From the NCBI GenBank assembly GCA_050955045.1, contig JBPBQV010000030.1:248001-312000 (forward strand): a stretch of DNA of 64,000 nucleotides, read 5' to 3'. Each line of letters opens with the position of its first letter. Position 1 is the stretch's first letter. The translations under genes and the position numbers were made by a program. The DNA is from Mucilaginibacter_A sp050955045. GTDB lineage: Bacteria; Bacteroidota; Bacteroidia; Sphingobacteriales; Sphingobacteriaceae. The notes beneath the pieces are model-generated. The model saw only the letters and a program-made list of their open reading frames with translations. It was not told the DNA's origin and did not search any database. Below, in pieces: positions 19,011-28,729 of this stretch.

Positions 19011-20108
19011 TTAAACTTGAATTGAATTAAGAGCTTCACTCATTTTTAAACATACTTCGGCTCTAGAAAATTCTTTCCCCAATACTTTATTATTCTTAGT
19101 CATAGCATTTCTAAGATTCTCATTTAAATACAGCTTTGTAATAGCCGCTGTTACACTTTCTGCAGAATCTTTTTCTACCCATAAAACATTATCAGGTGAA
19201 TTTAAATGATCTTTTGCGGCGCGAATTTTTGTAGTTATAGCGGGTAACCCTACAGCTATAGATTTAAATAGTGCCATAGGAAAACCTTCATTATAATAAG
19301 TAGGAAAAGCAAGCAGATCAGCATTCGCATAAAAGTGATCGCATTCGGCATCTGGTATAAATCCTAAAAAACGCACATATGCAGACACATTTAATGCTAA
19401 GGCTAAAGATTTAAGCTCTTCTAAATCCGGGCCATCCCCAACAAAAATAAAAGTACAATTACTTCTGAAATCAAGATTGGGGATACTTTTAAGCAAACTA
19501 AAAATACCTTTTTCTTTTACAATGCGTCCAACAAATAAAATTTTAAATTTATTTTCTTCCAACTCATAACGCTTTCTAAATTCTAAAGAAGCAACAGATC
19601 GGGCCGGGTCAATTATATTACAAGTAGTAAAAATTTTATCAGAAATATTAGGGTAATAACTCTCAATAATATTCTTTTCATCTTTGGATAGAAAAAACCA
19701 GATATCAACATGTTTAAGTACAAAAGGAACTATACATTTTTTATACAAAAAAGATTTTTTTTCTAAGATGGAAGGATCCGAGCCATGAGTTTTTATGGCA
19801 ACCTTAATCCTTTTTAAATAAAATGTCTTAATTATCAATAGTGTTAAAAAATCTCTGGAAGTAGCAACAGGTTCAAAGCGTGAATTGAGATATAATAAAT
19901 CAGGTGAAAAGTTATAAAGTTTAAAAACTAGATTAAATGCGTTAACCACAACTCCAACCAATTTATTTAAGTTACTGATAGACTGATCATTCCGCCCATA
20001 AGTAATTACTTTGCATGTATAACCAATATCTTCTAATCCATGCATTTCGTCCATAGCTAAAAGAACATGATGTTTAGGAGGAGCACCTATTAATATTTTT
20101 TTATTCAT
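19011..20108 (-). CDS. GT4-type (GT-B) glycosyltransferase
   Basis: 365 residues. The N-terminal half has the GT4 acceptor-domain look (ILIGAPPKHHVLLAMDEMHG). The C-terminal Glycos_transf_1 domain includes KFKILFVGRIVKEKGIFSLL, TFIFVGDGPDLEEL, VRFLGFIPDAECDHFYANAD and YNEGFPMALFKSIAVGLPAI. The usual E-x7-E donor-site motif is altered: the first Glu is present (EGFP) but the second position is Lys. Predicted to transfer a hexose or similar sugar at the cytoplasmic membrane during exopolysaccharide assembly; donor and acceptor unknown. Monocistronic, bracketed by palindromic elements on both sides. Confidence 0.85.
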   Translation of the reverse strand: MNKKILIGAPPKHHVLLAMDEMHGLEDIGYTCKVITYGRNDQSISNLNKLVGVVVNAFNLVFKLYNFSPDLLYLNSRFEPVATSRDFLTLLIIKTFYLKRIKVAIKTHGSDPSILEKKSFLYKKCIVPFVLKHVDIWFFLSKDEKNIIESYYPNISDKIFTTCNIIDPARSVASLEFRKRYELEENKFKILFVGRIVKEKGIFSLLKSIPNLDFRSNCTFIFVGDGPDLEELKSLALALNVSAYVRFLGFIPDAECDHFYANADLLAFPTYYNEGFPMALFKSIAVGLPAITTKIRAAKDHLNSPDNVLWVEKDSAESVTAAITKLYLNENLRNAMTKNNKVLGKEFSRAEVCLKMSEALNSIQV

Positions 20109-20239
20109 CTTTTATTGATTAAGGGTACAAGTACAATAAATAATTCTGTAGTATAAAAGAAGCAAAAATATCTTAAGCAAAATTTAAAACGTACGTTAAT
20201 AATATTTTAATAAAATACTATTCTTGGTTGCTATATTTA

Positions 20240-20393
20240 GAGTCTGTTTAAATTTCTATAGCAAGATGTATAATGCTTCTTTTATGCCTGTAAATCTTGT
20301 TGTAATTGATGATTTCAGAAAAAACATAGAAAGCATAAAAATTAGTGATAAAAGAAGTATAGAAAAAGTATTAAATAAAACCTAAGCAGGCTT
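20240..20393. repeat. Nested palindromic element, copy A
   Basis: One of the clearest copies. The left terminus AGAGTCTGTTTAAATTT starts at about 20240 and the right terminus TAAGCAGGCTTC ends at about 20393. Inner arms are the exact 12-mer at 20273-20284 and TAAAAGAAGTAT at 20349-20360, 88 bp from edge to edge. Total about 154 bp, within the 383-bp gap between two GT4 genes. No ORF inside. The nesting of two inverted repeats suggests a MITE- or REP-like element or a structured RNA. Confidence 0.65.
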
Positions 20394-20491
20394 CATGTTT
20401 AATCTGTTTTTGCTTTTATCAGTTATAAGCAGCGTATGGATAAAGTTAAAAACTAAATATTTTAATAACGTTATTGAATACAGCTTGTAAA

Positions 20492-21751
20492 TTAATTTTC
20501 TATTAAAATAGCCTCATATAATTTACTAAAAGTAATTACTTTCTTTTGCCAAGTATAATTCTCAAATACATAATTCCTTGCTGTTTCCCCAATTTTAATA
20601 ATTTCGATTGGGTTGTTATAAGACCACTTAAGTTTCTCCGATAGGTTGTCCAGATTCGCCTGATAAGAAGTACCAGAAACCGGAATTTTTAATAAAATGT
20701 GATCAGGAAAAGCATCTTGCCCTCCTGCATCAAAGCAAAGGACGGTGCAACCAAGAGCACATGCTTCCAATACTGACATTGAACCAGAATCTCTAAATGC
20801 CGGATAAACAGATATATCTGCGTTCTTTAATTCTTTAATTACTTCTTCTCTTGGCAAAAAGTTAATCAATTGAACTTTGTTTGCTATATCAAAATCAACA
20901 AGCCATTTTGAAACTTTTTGATGTTCCGCTTCATTTCTAATACCAATCAATTTAACTAAAATATCACTTTCGTTATTAAAAGCATTTTTAATTGCACGCA
21001 GTAATAATAAAAGCCCTTTCCAATCTTTTGCAGTTCCAGAATAAATAATTGTAAAAGGCTTATTTGTTTCAATACTTTTTTTATCAATATATTTAATAAA
21101 ATCTTCCTTGTCTATCGCAATTGCTGGAATTACTACCGATTTGTCTTTTTTGCCAAGATGTTTTCCTAATTTCTTTAAATTTTGTACAGAAGAAAAAACA
21201 ACGGTTTTTGGATTATTTCTTATTTTACATAATAATCTAAACAGAAATATATCCAAACCTATATTGCGCCATACTTCTTTTAACTTACCTTTAAATTCTA
21301 AATCCTGAAAAAAAACAGAATTAATCGTTTCTGCGCCACCTATAGGCCCCATTACAAATGGTTTTTTTGTAAAAAAACCAATAGAAGGCGAGCGGTATTG
21401 ATTAAAGGTTAAATGATGTATCAAATCAAAATTAACCTCTTTTGATGCTTTTCTATAAGCTTTAATTACAAAGATTTGCCATAATATGTAATAGGCTTGT
21501 TCTCCTAATTTTTTCTCATTTATTAAAGTGCTCTGTGGAATATCATAATAGATAAAGAACAAATTTTTAATTGGGTTTTTTAATAAAGCTTCGTCAATTA
21601 ACTTTTTATGGCTTCTCCGGGTTAATACCCAAACATAATGATATGCAGCCATATTTTTTGCAAAATTCCAGCCAACTCCAGGTTCGCCACCTTTGCCAGG
21701 TTCGCAACGAAAGGCAGACAATAGAATGTTAAGTTTCTTTTTTTCAACCAT
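20492..21751 (-). CDS. GT4-type glycosyltransferase
   Basis: 419 residues. The start is followed by KLNILLSAFRCEPGKGGEPG, a glycine-rich N-terminal loop common in GT4 enzymes. The C-terminal donor domain shows FTIIYSGTAKDWKGLLLLLR, LINFLPREEVIKELKNADI and RDSGSMSVLEACALGCTVLC; here the second Glu of the E-x7-E site (VLEA) is present. A role in adding one sugar of the exopolysaccharide repeat unit is inferred from context. It lies 92 bp downstream of the hexapeptide transferase gene at 21844 and may be co-transcribed with it. Confidence 0.87.
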   Translation of the reverse strand: MVEKKKLNILLSAFRCEPGKGGEPGVGWNFAKNMAAYHYVWVLTRRSHKKLIDEALLKNPIKNLFFIYYDIPQSTLINEKKLGEQAYYILWQIFVIKAYRKASKEVNFDLIHHLTFNQYRSPSIGFFTKKPFVMGPIGGAETINSVFFQDLEFKGKLKEVWRNIGLDIFLFRLLCKIRNNPKTVVFSSVQNLKKLGKHLGKKDKSVVIPAIAIDKEDFIKYIDKKSIETNKPFTIIYSGTAKDWKGLLLLLRAIKNAFNNESDILVKLIGIRNEAEHQKVSKWLVDFDIANKVQLINFLPREEVIKELKNADISVYPAFRDSGSMSVLEACALGCTVLCFDAGGQDAFPDHILLKIPVSGTSYQANLDNLSEKLKWSYNNPIEIIKIGETARNYVFENYTWQKKVITFSKLYEAILIEN

Positions 21752-21843
21752 AATTGTTTTAAGAAATATTTTTATTAACGATAGATTCTAACTAGGATAA
21801 GAAACCTACAATTATAACCATTATGATAATTAATAATACATTT

Positions 21844-22353
21844 TTATTGTGCAAGTAAATCTGTTTTCTTTTCAACTCCCGGATTTCCTACTACTATACA
21901 GTTACCCGAAACATTTTTAACAACAACAGCTCCACTACCTATCTTCACATTATCATTTATATGTATACCTCCAATAATGCACACATTGCTTCCAATGTCT
22001 ACATTATTACCAATAACTGGTGAAGAACTAAATGTTCCTCCTTTAAGTTGTTTGTTGCCTATAGTAGTGCAATGTCTAAGAATACAGTTTTCTCCAATAA
22101 TTACACCCCTACTTATTACCAAACATTGTCCGTGATATATAACTAGGTTTTTTCCTACCGTTATATTCCATGGAATTTCGATGCAAAAAATCCACTCAAC
22201 CAAAAGTTTATAAAAGATCAGGTAAGGGAATCCTAAATAATAAAAAATTTTTCTTTTAGAACAAAAATTAGCTAATCTGAAAAGCAACATGATAACCTTA
22301 CCTTTAGCAGGGTTAACTTTCCAATCCTGGAAAATAAATTGAAAAAAATTCAT
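21844..22353 (-). CDS. Serine-acetyltransferase-like hexapeptide acyltransferase
   Basis: 169 residues. An N-terminal helical part (FFQFIFQDWKVNPAKGKVIM) is followed by left-handed beta-helix repeats: IPWNITVGKNLVIYHGQCLV, GVIIGENCILRHCTTIGNKQ, PVIGNNVDIGSNVCIIGGIH and VKIGSGAVVVKNVSGNCIVV. This is the pattern of the short serine-acetyltransferase-like (CysE/EpsC-type) enzymes that occur in polysaccharide clusters and acetylate sugars rather than serine. Acceptor unknown. Gap of 56 bp to the upstream GT4 gene at 22410, so probably one unit 22410-21844-20492. Confidence 0.82.
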   Translation of the reverse strand: MNFFQFIFQDWKVNPAKGKVIMLLFRLANFCSKRKIFYYLGFPYLIFYKLLVEWIFCIEIPWNITVGKNLVIYHGQCLVISRGVIIGENCILRHCTTIGNKQLKGGTFSSSPVIGNNVDIGSNVCIIGGIHINDNVKIGSGAVVVKNVSGNCIVVGNPGVEKKTDLLAQ

Positions 22354-22409
22354 TGTAAGTTGAGTACTCTGTTTTTATTTGTCAGCAAATTAGTATGTTC
22401 TTTTGTTGT

Positions 22410-23513
22410 TTAGCCTTGTTGCACTGTTTCAAACATATTATTGTATTGTAATGCTATAGTTTCAACAGAAAAGTTCTGCTGAGTATAAAGTAATAGCTTT
22501 TTTTGCAGGCTCTTATACTCTACTTCATCTCTTAAAATGGCATGTTCTAAAACTTGCTCTAAGGCATTGATGTTGTTTGATTCAAACAAAAATCCTGATT
22601 CACCTTCTTTTACAAATTCTTTAAAGCCATCTAAGTTGCTTGCAATTACAGGAACCGCATAATTATAGGCAATCATAAGTGGACCACTTTGTGTAACATC
22701 CTTATAAGGAAGAATGAGATAATGTGCTTCCGAAAAAATTAAAGGTATTTCATCGTTTTTTATAAAACGAATTAGCGCTATTATTTTTTCATTATTATCA
22801 ATAAGAGGCTTATAAATGATATCCCAATCAGCGCAACGGCCCGCAACAACAAGCCTGAAATTGTCGTATTTTTCTGATAATTGCTTTACTGCTAGTAATA
22901 AAATATCTAATCCTTTATAGGATTCTATATTTCCAAAAAACAGAAATGAAATTATTCGGTTTGATGGATTTGGATGATTCTTATCTCCAAAGTCTTTTAA
23001 AGTTAAAGGTATATTAAAAACGTTCGTTTTAGGAAATCTCTTTTTAAGAACACTTGATTGTTCGGCAGAAAAAGTAAGGAAATATTTAAACTTGCTTAAA
23101 AACCAACTTTTAGTAGTTTTCAATAAACCACCACTTTTCCAACCGCTATGGCTCACTACATCATGTAGGCCAAAAATTATTTTGTTTCTATTTATTATTA
23201 ATGAGAATAAGAGCATAAAATATATATCCTCATAATCGTTCATATAGATTAGATCAAATTTCTCTTTCTTAATTAACAGAATTAATTTATAAAAAGTTGT
23301 TATATTTCTGGGGTCTCTTCTTCTAAAATCAGTAATAATTGGATTAAATACAACTTGGTTTTTTAATAACAATTTCAACTCATTCTGGGAGTAATTACTA
23401 TTTGTGTTAGTGATAAAAACGCCGTAAGTAACCTGGTGTTTTTTAACAAGAGTATTTACAAGATTAACATCACAATCTGAAAAACTGGTACTAGATAGAT
23501 ACAGTAATTTCAT
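22410..23513 (-). CDS. GT4-type glycosyltransferase
   Basis: 367 residues. GT-B fold features in the C-terminal half: IISFLFFGNIESYKGLDILL, FRLVVAGRCADW, LIRFIKNDEIPLIFSEAHYL and TQSGPLMIAYNYAVPVIASN. The second acidic residue of the E-x7-E donor motif is missing (IAYN instead of a Glu-containing loop), and the first Glu is replaced by a Ser/Gly stretch, so the donor site is atypical. Probably the first gene of a three-gene unit with the hexapeptide transferase and another GT4. Sugar specificity unknown. Confidence 0.83.
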   Translation of the reverse strand: MKLLYLSSTSFSDCDVNLVNTLVKKHQVTYGVFITNTNSNYSQNELKLLLKNQVVFNPIITDFRRRDPRNITTFYKLILLIKKEKFDLIYMNDYEDIYFMLLFSLIINRNKIIFGLHDVVSHSGWKSGGLLKTTKSWFLSKFKYFLTFSAEQSSVLKKRFPKTNVFNIPLTLKDFGDKNHPNPSNRIISFLFFGNIESYKGLDILLLAVKQLSEKYDNFRLVVAGRCADWDIIYKPLIDNNEKIIALIRFIKNDEIPLIFSEAHYLILPYKDVTQSGPLMIAYNYAVPVIASNLDGFKEFVKEGESGFLFESNNINALEQVLEHAILRDEVEYKSLQKKLLLYTQQNFSVETIALQYNNMFETVQQG

Positions 23514-23609
23514 ATTTTACAGGAGCATAATTATAATAATTCTATTAATTCTACAAGTTATATCAAAAGTGATCATCTGCAATATATGTTTTTGATTTTA
23601 GCTTTAGTC

Positions 23610-23633
23610 TTTAAAGTTGTGCTTAACTTTAAA
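23610..23633. repeat. Short perfect hairpin upstream of the GT4 gene
   Basis: TTTAAAGTT at 23610-23618 and AACTTTAAA at 23625-23633 form a 9-bp perfect inverted repeat with a 6-nt loop, about 100 bp before the start of the GT4 gene at 23513. It could be an operator, a weak terminator or chance in AT-rich DNA. The rest of the 289-bp gap is featureless. Confidence 0.3.
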
Positions 23634-23802
23634 TTGTTTCAATAATACCTATTATTTATACTGTTTTAACTCAGCCTAGAAAGCTCTTTTAAAGTAGCAG
23701 TATTATAATAAAACACATTAAATATTTCAGCAATTGTGTAAAACAGTAATTTTATTATTTGTAGACGTTAATAATACTAATTGTAGCAGTTCAAAGCTTT
23801 TA

Positions 23803-24363
23803 TTAACTATACATGTATGGGAAAAAGTTATTTTTATATAACATTTTAGATTTTCTTTCTCCAATTACCTTGGCCGGAACGCCTCCTGCAATACTCATAG
23901 GCGGAATGTCTTTTGTCACTACAGCACCAGATGCAATCACACTTCCTCTTCCAATGGTAACACCAGGTAAAATTATTACTCTGGAAGCTATCCAAACGTT
24001 TTCCTCAATTATTACATCTCCGTGTTTAAGAATATGATAATCAGAATGAGGATCATGCTCCAAAGTATAAATCCATGTACCTCGGGCAATATCCACGTTA
24101 TCCTTTATTATAATTTTACCAACCCTGCCATCAAGTAAACATTCGGGATTAATTACACAATTGTTTCCAATAATAATTTGATTTCTGCCAAGTTCCCTGT
24201 TCAATATTTTAACATTAACACAAACATTTGTTTGAGTACCAATTTGCATATAGCGTTTTGCTATTGGTAACCGTAGGGTAGCAAAGGGAATTTTTGTAAA
24301 AAAAGTATTATATAAGTAAAGCCTTAATGATTTACCAAATCGTAAAATGTCCCTTATTTCCAT
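23803..24363 (-). CDS. Hexapeptide-repeat O-acetyltransferase (WcaF/maltose-acetyltransferase type)
   Basis: 186 residues. From about residue 45 it has hexapeptide repeats: QIIIGNNCVINPECLLDGRV, NVDIARGTWIYTLEHDPHSD, VIIEENVWIASRVIILPGVT and IGRGSVIASGAVVTKDIPPM, ending SIAGGVPAKVIGERK. The TLEHDPHS loop holds the histidine expected at the active site of this family. Probably acetylates a sugar in the exopolysaccharide. It lies 121 bp downstream of the flippase gene in the same direction and may be in the wzy-wzx transcription unit. Confidence 0.83.
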   Translation of the reverse strand: MEIRDILRFGKSLRLYLYNTFFTKIPFATLRLPIAKRYMQIGTQTNVCVNVKILNRELGRNQIIIGNNCVINPECLLDGRVGKIIIKDNVDIARGTWIYTLEHDPHSDYHILKHGDVIIEENVWIASRVIILPGVTIGRGSVIASGAVVTKDIPPMSIAGGVPAKVIGERKSKMLYKNNFFPYMYS

Positions 24364-24484
24364 ATAGTAGAAGTTTATTCCAACAAACTTTTAAACTAAA
24401 ATTCTATTATTTCTAAATTAAAATACTGTAATCTTTTTAAGCTTTGTTTTTAATTTATATTACAAAGAGGCAAAAACATTGTGA

Positions 24485-25963
24485 TTACTCATTAATTATT
24501 GGAATTGTATTAATGTCTTTCAATGTAGGTTTTTTTTGTTGATTCAGTATTATATAAACGCTTATTAGAATAAGTAAACTACTAAAACCGATGAAAAATA
24601 AATAACCGTTAAATTTATTTTCGAATAAACGATAAGTTACTATTACCGTGAATAAGGAAATATAAAATATAATACAACTTTTATAGGAGGTTATTTTCAT
24701 TTTTACTAAAAGAATATCCTGACAAATATGGAATATTAAAAATGATCCGAATATTGAAAAATTAATTACACTAAGTGATTTATAAAAATTTAATCCAATA
24801 AAACAACCTCCAACATTTATGATTAAACTTACAATATTAAACCACATATCCATTTTCTCTAATCTCATTGCTGTAATCAATTGTACTTGTAATAAAACTG
24901 TAGGCAGTATAAGAATCGTTAGAAACATTTCTTGTGTGCAATTAACAGAGGCTATATAATTGCTTCCAAAAGCATTTTTTACGATTAAAGGAGCAAAGGC
25001 ATATATAAAAGCATATGAGAAAATGGAAAAAAGGTAAAAAAACAAGTATATTTTTTTGTATAATGAACGTACTCCTTCTATATCGTTACTATTTATTAAC
25101 TTGTTAAACATTGGATAGATACTGGAAGATGCAATAAAAGGCAAAGCCTGAAAGAGGGAAAAGATTTTAAACGAAATCTCATAATTAGCCACTGCTTCTA
25201 AAGTTAAAAACTTAGAAATAATAATATTTGATAATCTCCAATATACAATTGAAACTCCTCCAATAATTATAAATTTCCAATTTACGAAAACAAAATTCTT
25301 AATATCTTCATAGGAAATTTTTGAAATCCATAACTGCTTAATGCTAATACTATCAGAAGAACCCATCCTGATAAAAAGATTAAGGCTGAAAAAACGAACA
25401 AAGATTAAAAAGATACATATACTAACTATGGAAAACGGATAGACGAATAAAGCACATCCAACCAATAATTTTAAAAACCCGTCAATAACTAAAATATTAA
25501 AAGTTTTCTTTTGATTCAATTCTGCAATATTCATGCATCTAATGGCATAAATTATATTATCAAAAATAATATTTGTGCCTAACAATAGAGAGAGCGTAAT
25601 TATCTGTTTATCTTTATATAGAGTAAAGGAAGTAATGCCAGCAACGAAGTAAAAAATAAAACCCAACCACATTTGTATTTTTAAAAATTTATTTGTTAGG
25701 TCAATTTTATTGGAAATCGCAGCAAATTCTCTAATATACCATTGTCCTAACCCCATGGAAGAAAAAGCTACAATTATTTGATATATAGTTGTAGCGATTA
25801 GAAAATGAGCAAAATCTACTGTTGTAAATTTTCTGGCAATGATGATAAAAAATAAGCTACCAAATAAAGTTTGAAGAAAAGTACCTACTATTCCCCAAAA
25901 ACTATTTTTAATCAGTTCCGATTGAAATAGTAATTTCAGATTATTGTAATTAAACTTCTTCAT
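24485..25963 (-). CDS. wzx: Polysaccharide flippase (Wzx/MATE-like, MOP superfamily)
   Basis: 492 residues, almost wholly hydrophobic with about 12-14 predicted membrane segments. The N-terminus SFWGIVGTFLQTLFGSLFFI and the phrase SSMGLGQWYIREFAAIS are typical of polysaccharide biosynthesis export proteins. It flips the undecaprenyl-linked repeat unit across the cytoplasmic membrane. Its start overlaps the end of the polymerase gene by 14 bp (25950-25963), so the two are translationally coupled, an arrangement typical of Wzx/Wzy-dependent loci. Family assignment is good; sequence in this family is weakly conserved, so the substrate is not deducible. Confidence 0.85.
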   Translation of the reverse strand: MKKFNYNNLKLLFQSELIKNSFWGIVGTFLQTLFGSLFFIIIARKFTTVDFAHFLIATTIYQIIVAFSSMGLGQWYIREFAAISNKIDLTNKFLKIQMWLGFIFYFVAGITSFTLYKDKQIITLSLLLGTNIIFDNIIYAIRCMNIAELNQKKTFNILVIDGFLKLLVGCALFVYPFSIVSICIFLIFVRFFSLNLFIRMGSSDSISIKQLWISKISYEDIKNFVFVNWKFIIIGGVSIVYWRLSNIIISKFLTLEAVANYEISFKIFSLFQALPFIASSSIYPMFNKLINSNDIEGVRSLYKKIYLFFYLFSIFSYAFIYAFAPLIVKNAFGSNYIASVNCTQEMFLTILILPTVLLQVQLITAMRLEKMDMWFNIVSLIINVGGCFIGLNFYKSLSVINFSIFGSFLIFHICQDILLVKMKITSYKSCIIFYISLFTVIVTYRLFENKFNGYLFFIGFSSLLILISVYIILNQQKKPTLKDINTIPIINE

Positions 25964-27269
25964 TGAAGGTTTTATTTGTAGATGGATATGATAGTATCAA
26001 CACTAAAAGAGTTGCAACCATGAAAAGTATTCTTGTATCAGCAAATGAATACACAGTATTATATGCTATAAGCCAACTTATAACAGAGCCAACAAGAAAA
26101 GTAATTTTATAATCACAAATTCCATTCATAAATGAATTTAACCCTTTCAATAATGGTCCTATAATAAACAAAACAAAAATACCAAATCCTATATAACCTA
26201 ACTCTACTAAAATTTTTAAATACCCATTTTCAGGTTGATTAAAATACAAGATTTCACCACCCTCAAGCTCTAAGTACTGGTCTTTTGAATGTATCTCAAC
26301 GTAATCCTGATAATTACCGTTTCCAATTCCTAACAATGAGTGGTTTTTAGCTATTTCAAAAGCCTTTCTCCATAAGGACTGACGAAATAAATAATCATCA
26401 CTTAAATCTCCAGTACGATTAAAAACACCGAAACTCGGAGAAAACATCACATAAAAAGAAACTAACAGAGCTATTAAAGCAAACATACCAATACGGTATC
26501 GTTTACCTGCTAAAAAAAAGGAAACTATTATTCCGACACTATATCCACCAAAAGCTGACCTACTTCCTGCTACCATAATAGCAAAAAATGCTGCCATTAA
26601 TATAAAACGATGTATCAATACTTCTTTTCTAGTCATGTTGTTGTGGGTGAAAAAGAAGAGAAAACTACCTATAGCGAGATATTGTCCATGAACTTGTGAA
26701 TCAAAAAAAAAGCCTGGATATCTAATAAGGCCACTATTGGCATCAAAAGTATTACCATGTAAAGATGGATAAAAGGTAAAAGCTAAACCTACTATCATTT
26801 GTATCACTAGAAAAATTAATGAGATGACATAGATTGTTTTTAGAATTTTAATTACTTTATTATAAAAGATTGTATTGTATAAACATTCAATAAGTAAAAA
26901 ACGAGCATAAATAAAAATTGGAATAATTTTAGGAAATTGGATTAACGAACTTTTAGGAAATTCAGAACTTAAACTTCCGAAAAGGATGACAATTAGAAAT
27001 ATCAGGAAGAGTAATAGATAAAAATTATTTGATTTGTTTGTACCTGTAGAAAAAAAGTCTTTCAATAAAAAGAAAAAACTATAAAATGTTATTATGTCAA
27101 ATATTTTTAAACCGCCCCAAGCTTCCGGTATAACTCTTAGATCTAAAAAAGGAAAAGTGCAAAGAGCGAAAACTAAAAAAGTTTTTGGTGTATTTTCTTT
27201 ATTAAAAACTATTATAAATGATGATATCACAACTCCTGCAAGAATATATATGAGTTTTTCCTTTAACAT
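25950..27269 (-). CDS. wzy: O-antigen polymerase/ligase-like membrane protein (Wzy)
   Basis: 439 residues, about 11-12 membrane segments. Residues about 225-245 carry AGSRSAFGGYSVGIIVSFFL, the Wzy_C/O-antigen ligase signature region. A large outside loop (FGVFNRTGDLSDDYLFRQSL, LLGIGNGNYQDYVEIHSKDQ) separates it from the last helices, as in Wzy and WaaL. Next to a flippase it is best read as the polymerase that joins repeat units on the periplasmic side. It shares 14 bp with wzx. A 205-bp gap precedes it. Confidence 0.85.
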   Translation of the reverse strand: MLKEKLIYILAGVVISSFIIVFNKENTPKTFLVFALCTFPFLDLRVIPEAWGGLKIFDIITFYSFFFLLKDFFSTGTNKSNNFYLLLFLIFLIVILFGSLSSEFPKSSLIQFPKIIPIFIYARFLLIECLYNTIFYNKVIKILKTIYVISLIFLVIQMIVGLAFTFYPSLHGNTFDANSGLIRYPGFFFDSQVHGQYLAIGSFLFFFTHNNMTRKEVLIHRFILMAAFFAIMVAGSRSAFGGYSVGIIVSFFLAGKRYRIGMFALIALLVSFYVMFSPSFGVFNRTGDLSDDYLFRQSLWRKAFEIAKNHSLLGIGNGNYQDYVEIHSKDQYLELEGGEILYFNQPENGYLKILVELGYIGFGIFVLFIIGPLLKGLNSFMNGICDYKITFLVGSVISWLIAYNTVYSFADTRILFMVATLLVLILSYPSTNKTFNEEV

Positions 27270-27474
27270 AAATAAAAACGTGAAACTTAATAATTAAAAA
27301 AATAGCTCATCTTTATTATCGGCTGATCGGTCTTCTTTTGCACAATCTTTTATTACAAGCTGGTAACACTTTGTAATGCAATTTTTTTGAGTAAGTTGCT
27401 ATAAAATGTAATAAAAATAATTTCAGTATTATCTAAATACAATTAAATCTTTTTGTATAGTAAAAGTAGATGTA

Positions 27475-28248
27475 TTAATGGTTTTTAATAATGTCATTTG
27501 CAATTATTTTACCCAACTTTATATTTCCTCTTCTTGATAAATGAGAAGGGTTCACATATAGTTCCAAACATTCTTTATAATTAGTACATACTCTATTAAA
27601 ATCTATATATATTATACTATTGTTTAGATGCTGCTCTAATAACATTTTTTTTAATTCATTTCTGTAAGTATAAATATTATCTAATTCTCCTGCATCTGTA
27701 AAGTAAGCATAAATTATATTTCGTCCTTTTTTAAAAAATCCCATTTGATCTGTAGCTTCTATAATTCCAATTTCCGGAAGCTCAACAACAATAGGTTTGA
27801 TATTATAATGTAATAAAGTTTTTATGATCATAATCAAGTGATGAGTGTAAAACTCTTTTCCGACTTGTCCTAATGCATCATTTACACCAGCAATTACAAT
27901 ACAGTAATCAGGACGATTTTCAATAACGTTTTTTGAAGAGTTAAGGTCTGTTTTTTTTTTAAACAAGTTTTGATATATTATTTTACTTTTTGCACCTCCT
28001 TGACCAGAAGAAAAAACCTTGTTGTTAATTTTATTAGCTAATAATGTATAATGTATAACAGAATCAAGTTTTTTTCCGGCAACCCAACTATCACCAATAA
28101 TACCAATTGTTAAAACAGAATCTTTTTTAACATTTACAGAATAAAAGGGTAATTCTTTTGCATACGAAAACCTGTTAACTAAATAACCGGCTGTAATAAA
28201 AATGAAAATTATAATCAATACAAGTCCAACAAGTCTAGCTTTCTTCAT
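27475..28248 (-). CDS. Membrane-anchored SGNH/GDSL hydrolase
   Basis: 257 residues. A single N-terminal membrane segment (residues 5-24, VGLVLIIIFIFITAGYL) is followed by an SGNH domain: block I LTIGIIGDSWVAG with Ser54, block III IVIAGVNDALGQ, and block V VNPSHLSRRGN with the catalytic Asp-x-x-His equivalent (here Asn-Pro-Ser-His). The domain should face the periplasm. In polysaccharide loci such enzymes add or remove acetyl groups. Note that the Asp before His of block V appears to be Asn, so activity is not certain. Upstream of wzy by 205 bp; may start the wzy-wzx unit or be separate. Confidence 0.78.
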   Translation of the reverse strand: MKKARLVGLVLIIIFIFITAGYLVNRFSYAKELPFYSVNVKKDSVLTIGIIGDSWVAGKKLDSVIHYTLLANKINNKVFSSGQGGAKSKIIYQNLFKKKTDLNSSKNVIENRPDYCIVIAGVNDALGQVGKEFYTHHLIMIIKTLLHYNIKPIVVELPEIGIIEATDQMGFFKKGRNIIYAYFTDAGELDNIYTYRNELKKMLLEQHLNNSIIYIDFNRVCTNYKECLELYVNPSHLSRRGNIKLGKIIANDIIKNH

Positions 28249-28729
28249 TTTTAGTTCTTTTTAATTATTGTTTCACTTTTTATTGTAGTAAGATAAATCG
28301 GACTAAAATATACAAAAATATTTAAATTTTGCTGCTTTCATGTTTTGGAATTTTGCGTTCATGACCCTTATATAAACTTATTTATTTGATTTATTTTTGA
28401 TAATCTACTTTCTTTACATCAATAATATTTTAATAAACTAAAAGTATTATACTAATGTGATTTACTACAATAATATAACTAGTATTCCTTTTTGTATAAA
28501 AAATTGCTAAAATCAAAGCAATATTAATTTTCTTTTACGTTATTTCTAATAGTTTATAATATAAAAAATTAAATTGTGTTTATATTATATTCGTTTAAGT
28601 ATTTTATATATATATTGACACTTATTTATTAACAAAAAAGAAAAGAATATCGTTTTTTAAGTTCCTATAATCTTTTAAAGAAGATTAAGTGGTTACTTGA
28701 AGCAATACACTTTTTTATAACAGATTTTT
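28249..28729. other. Divergent intergenic region
   Basis: 481 bp between the - strand SGNH gene and the + strand beta-helix gene; promoters for both should lie here. It is extremely AT-rich. Apart from a TATTTTTG hexamer-like box on the - strand (listed separately), I see no strong structure and no palindromic element. Confidence 0.5.
28313..28320 (-). promoter_or_regulatory. Possible Bacteroidota -7 promoter element
   Basis: On the - strand TATTTTTG fits the TAnnTTTG consensus of Bacteroidota promoters and lies 65 bp upstream of the SGNH gene start. No convincing -33 element is present at the usual spacing, and such boxes arise easily in AT-rich DNA, so this is weak. Confidence 0.25.
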
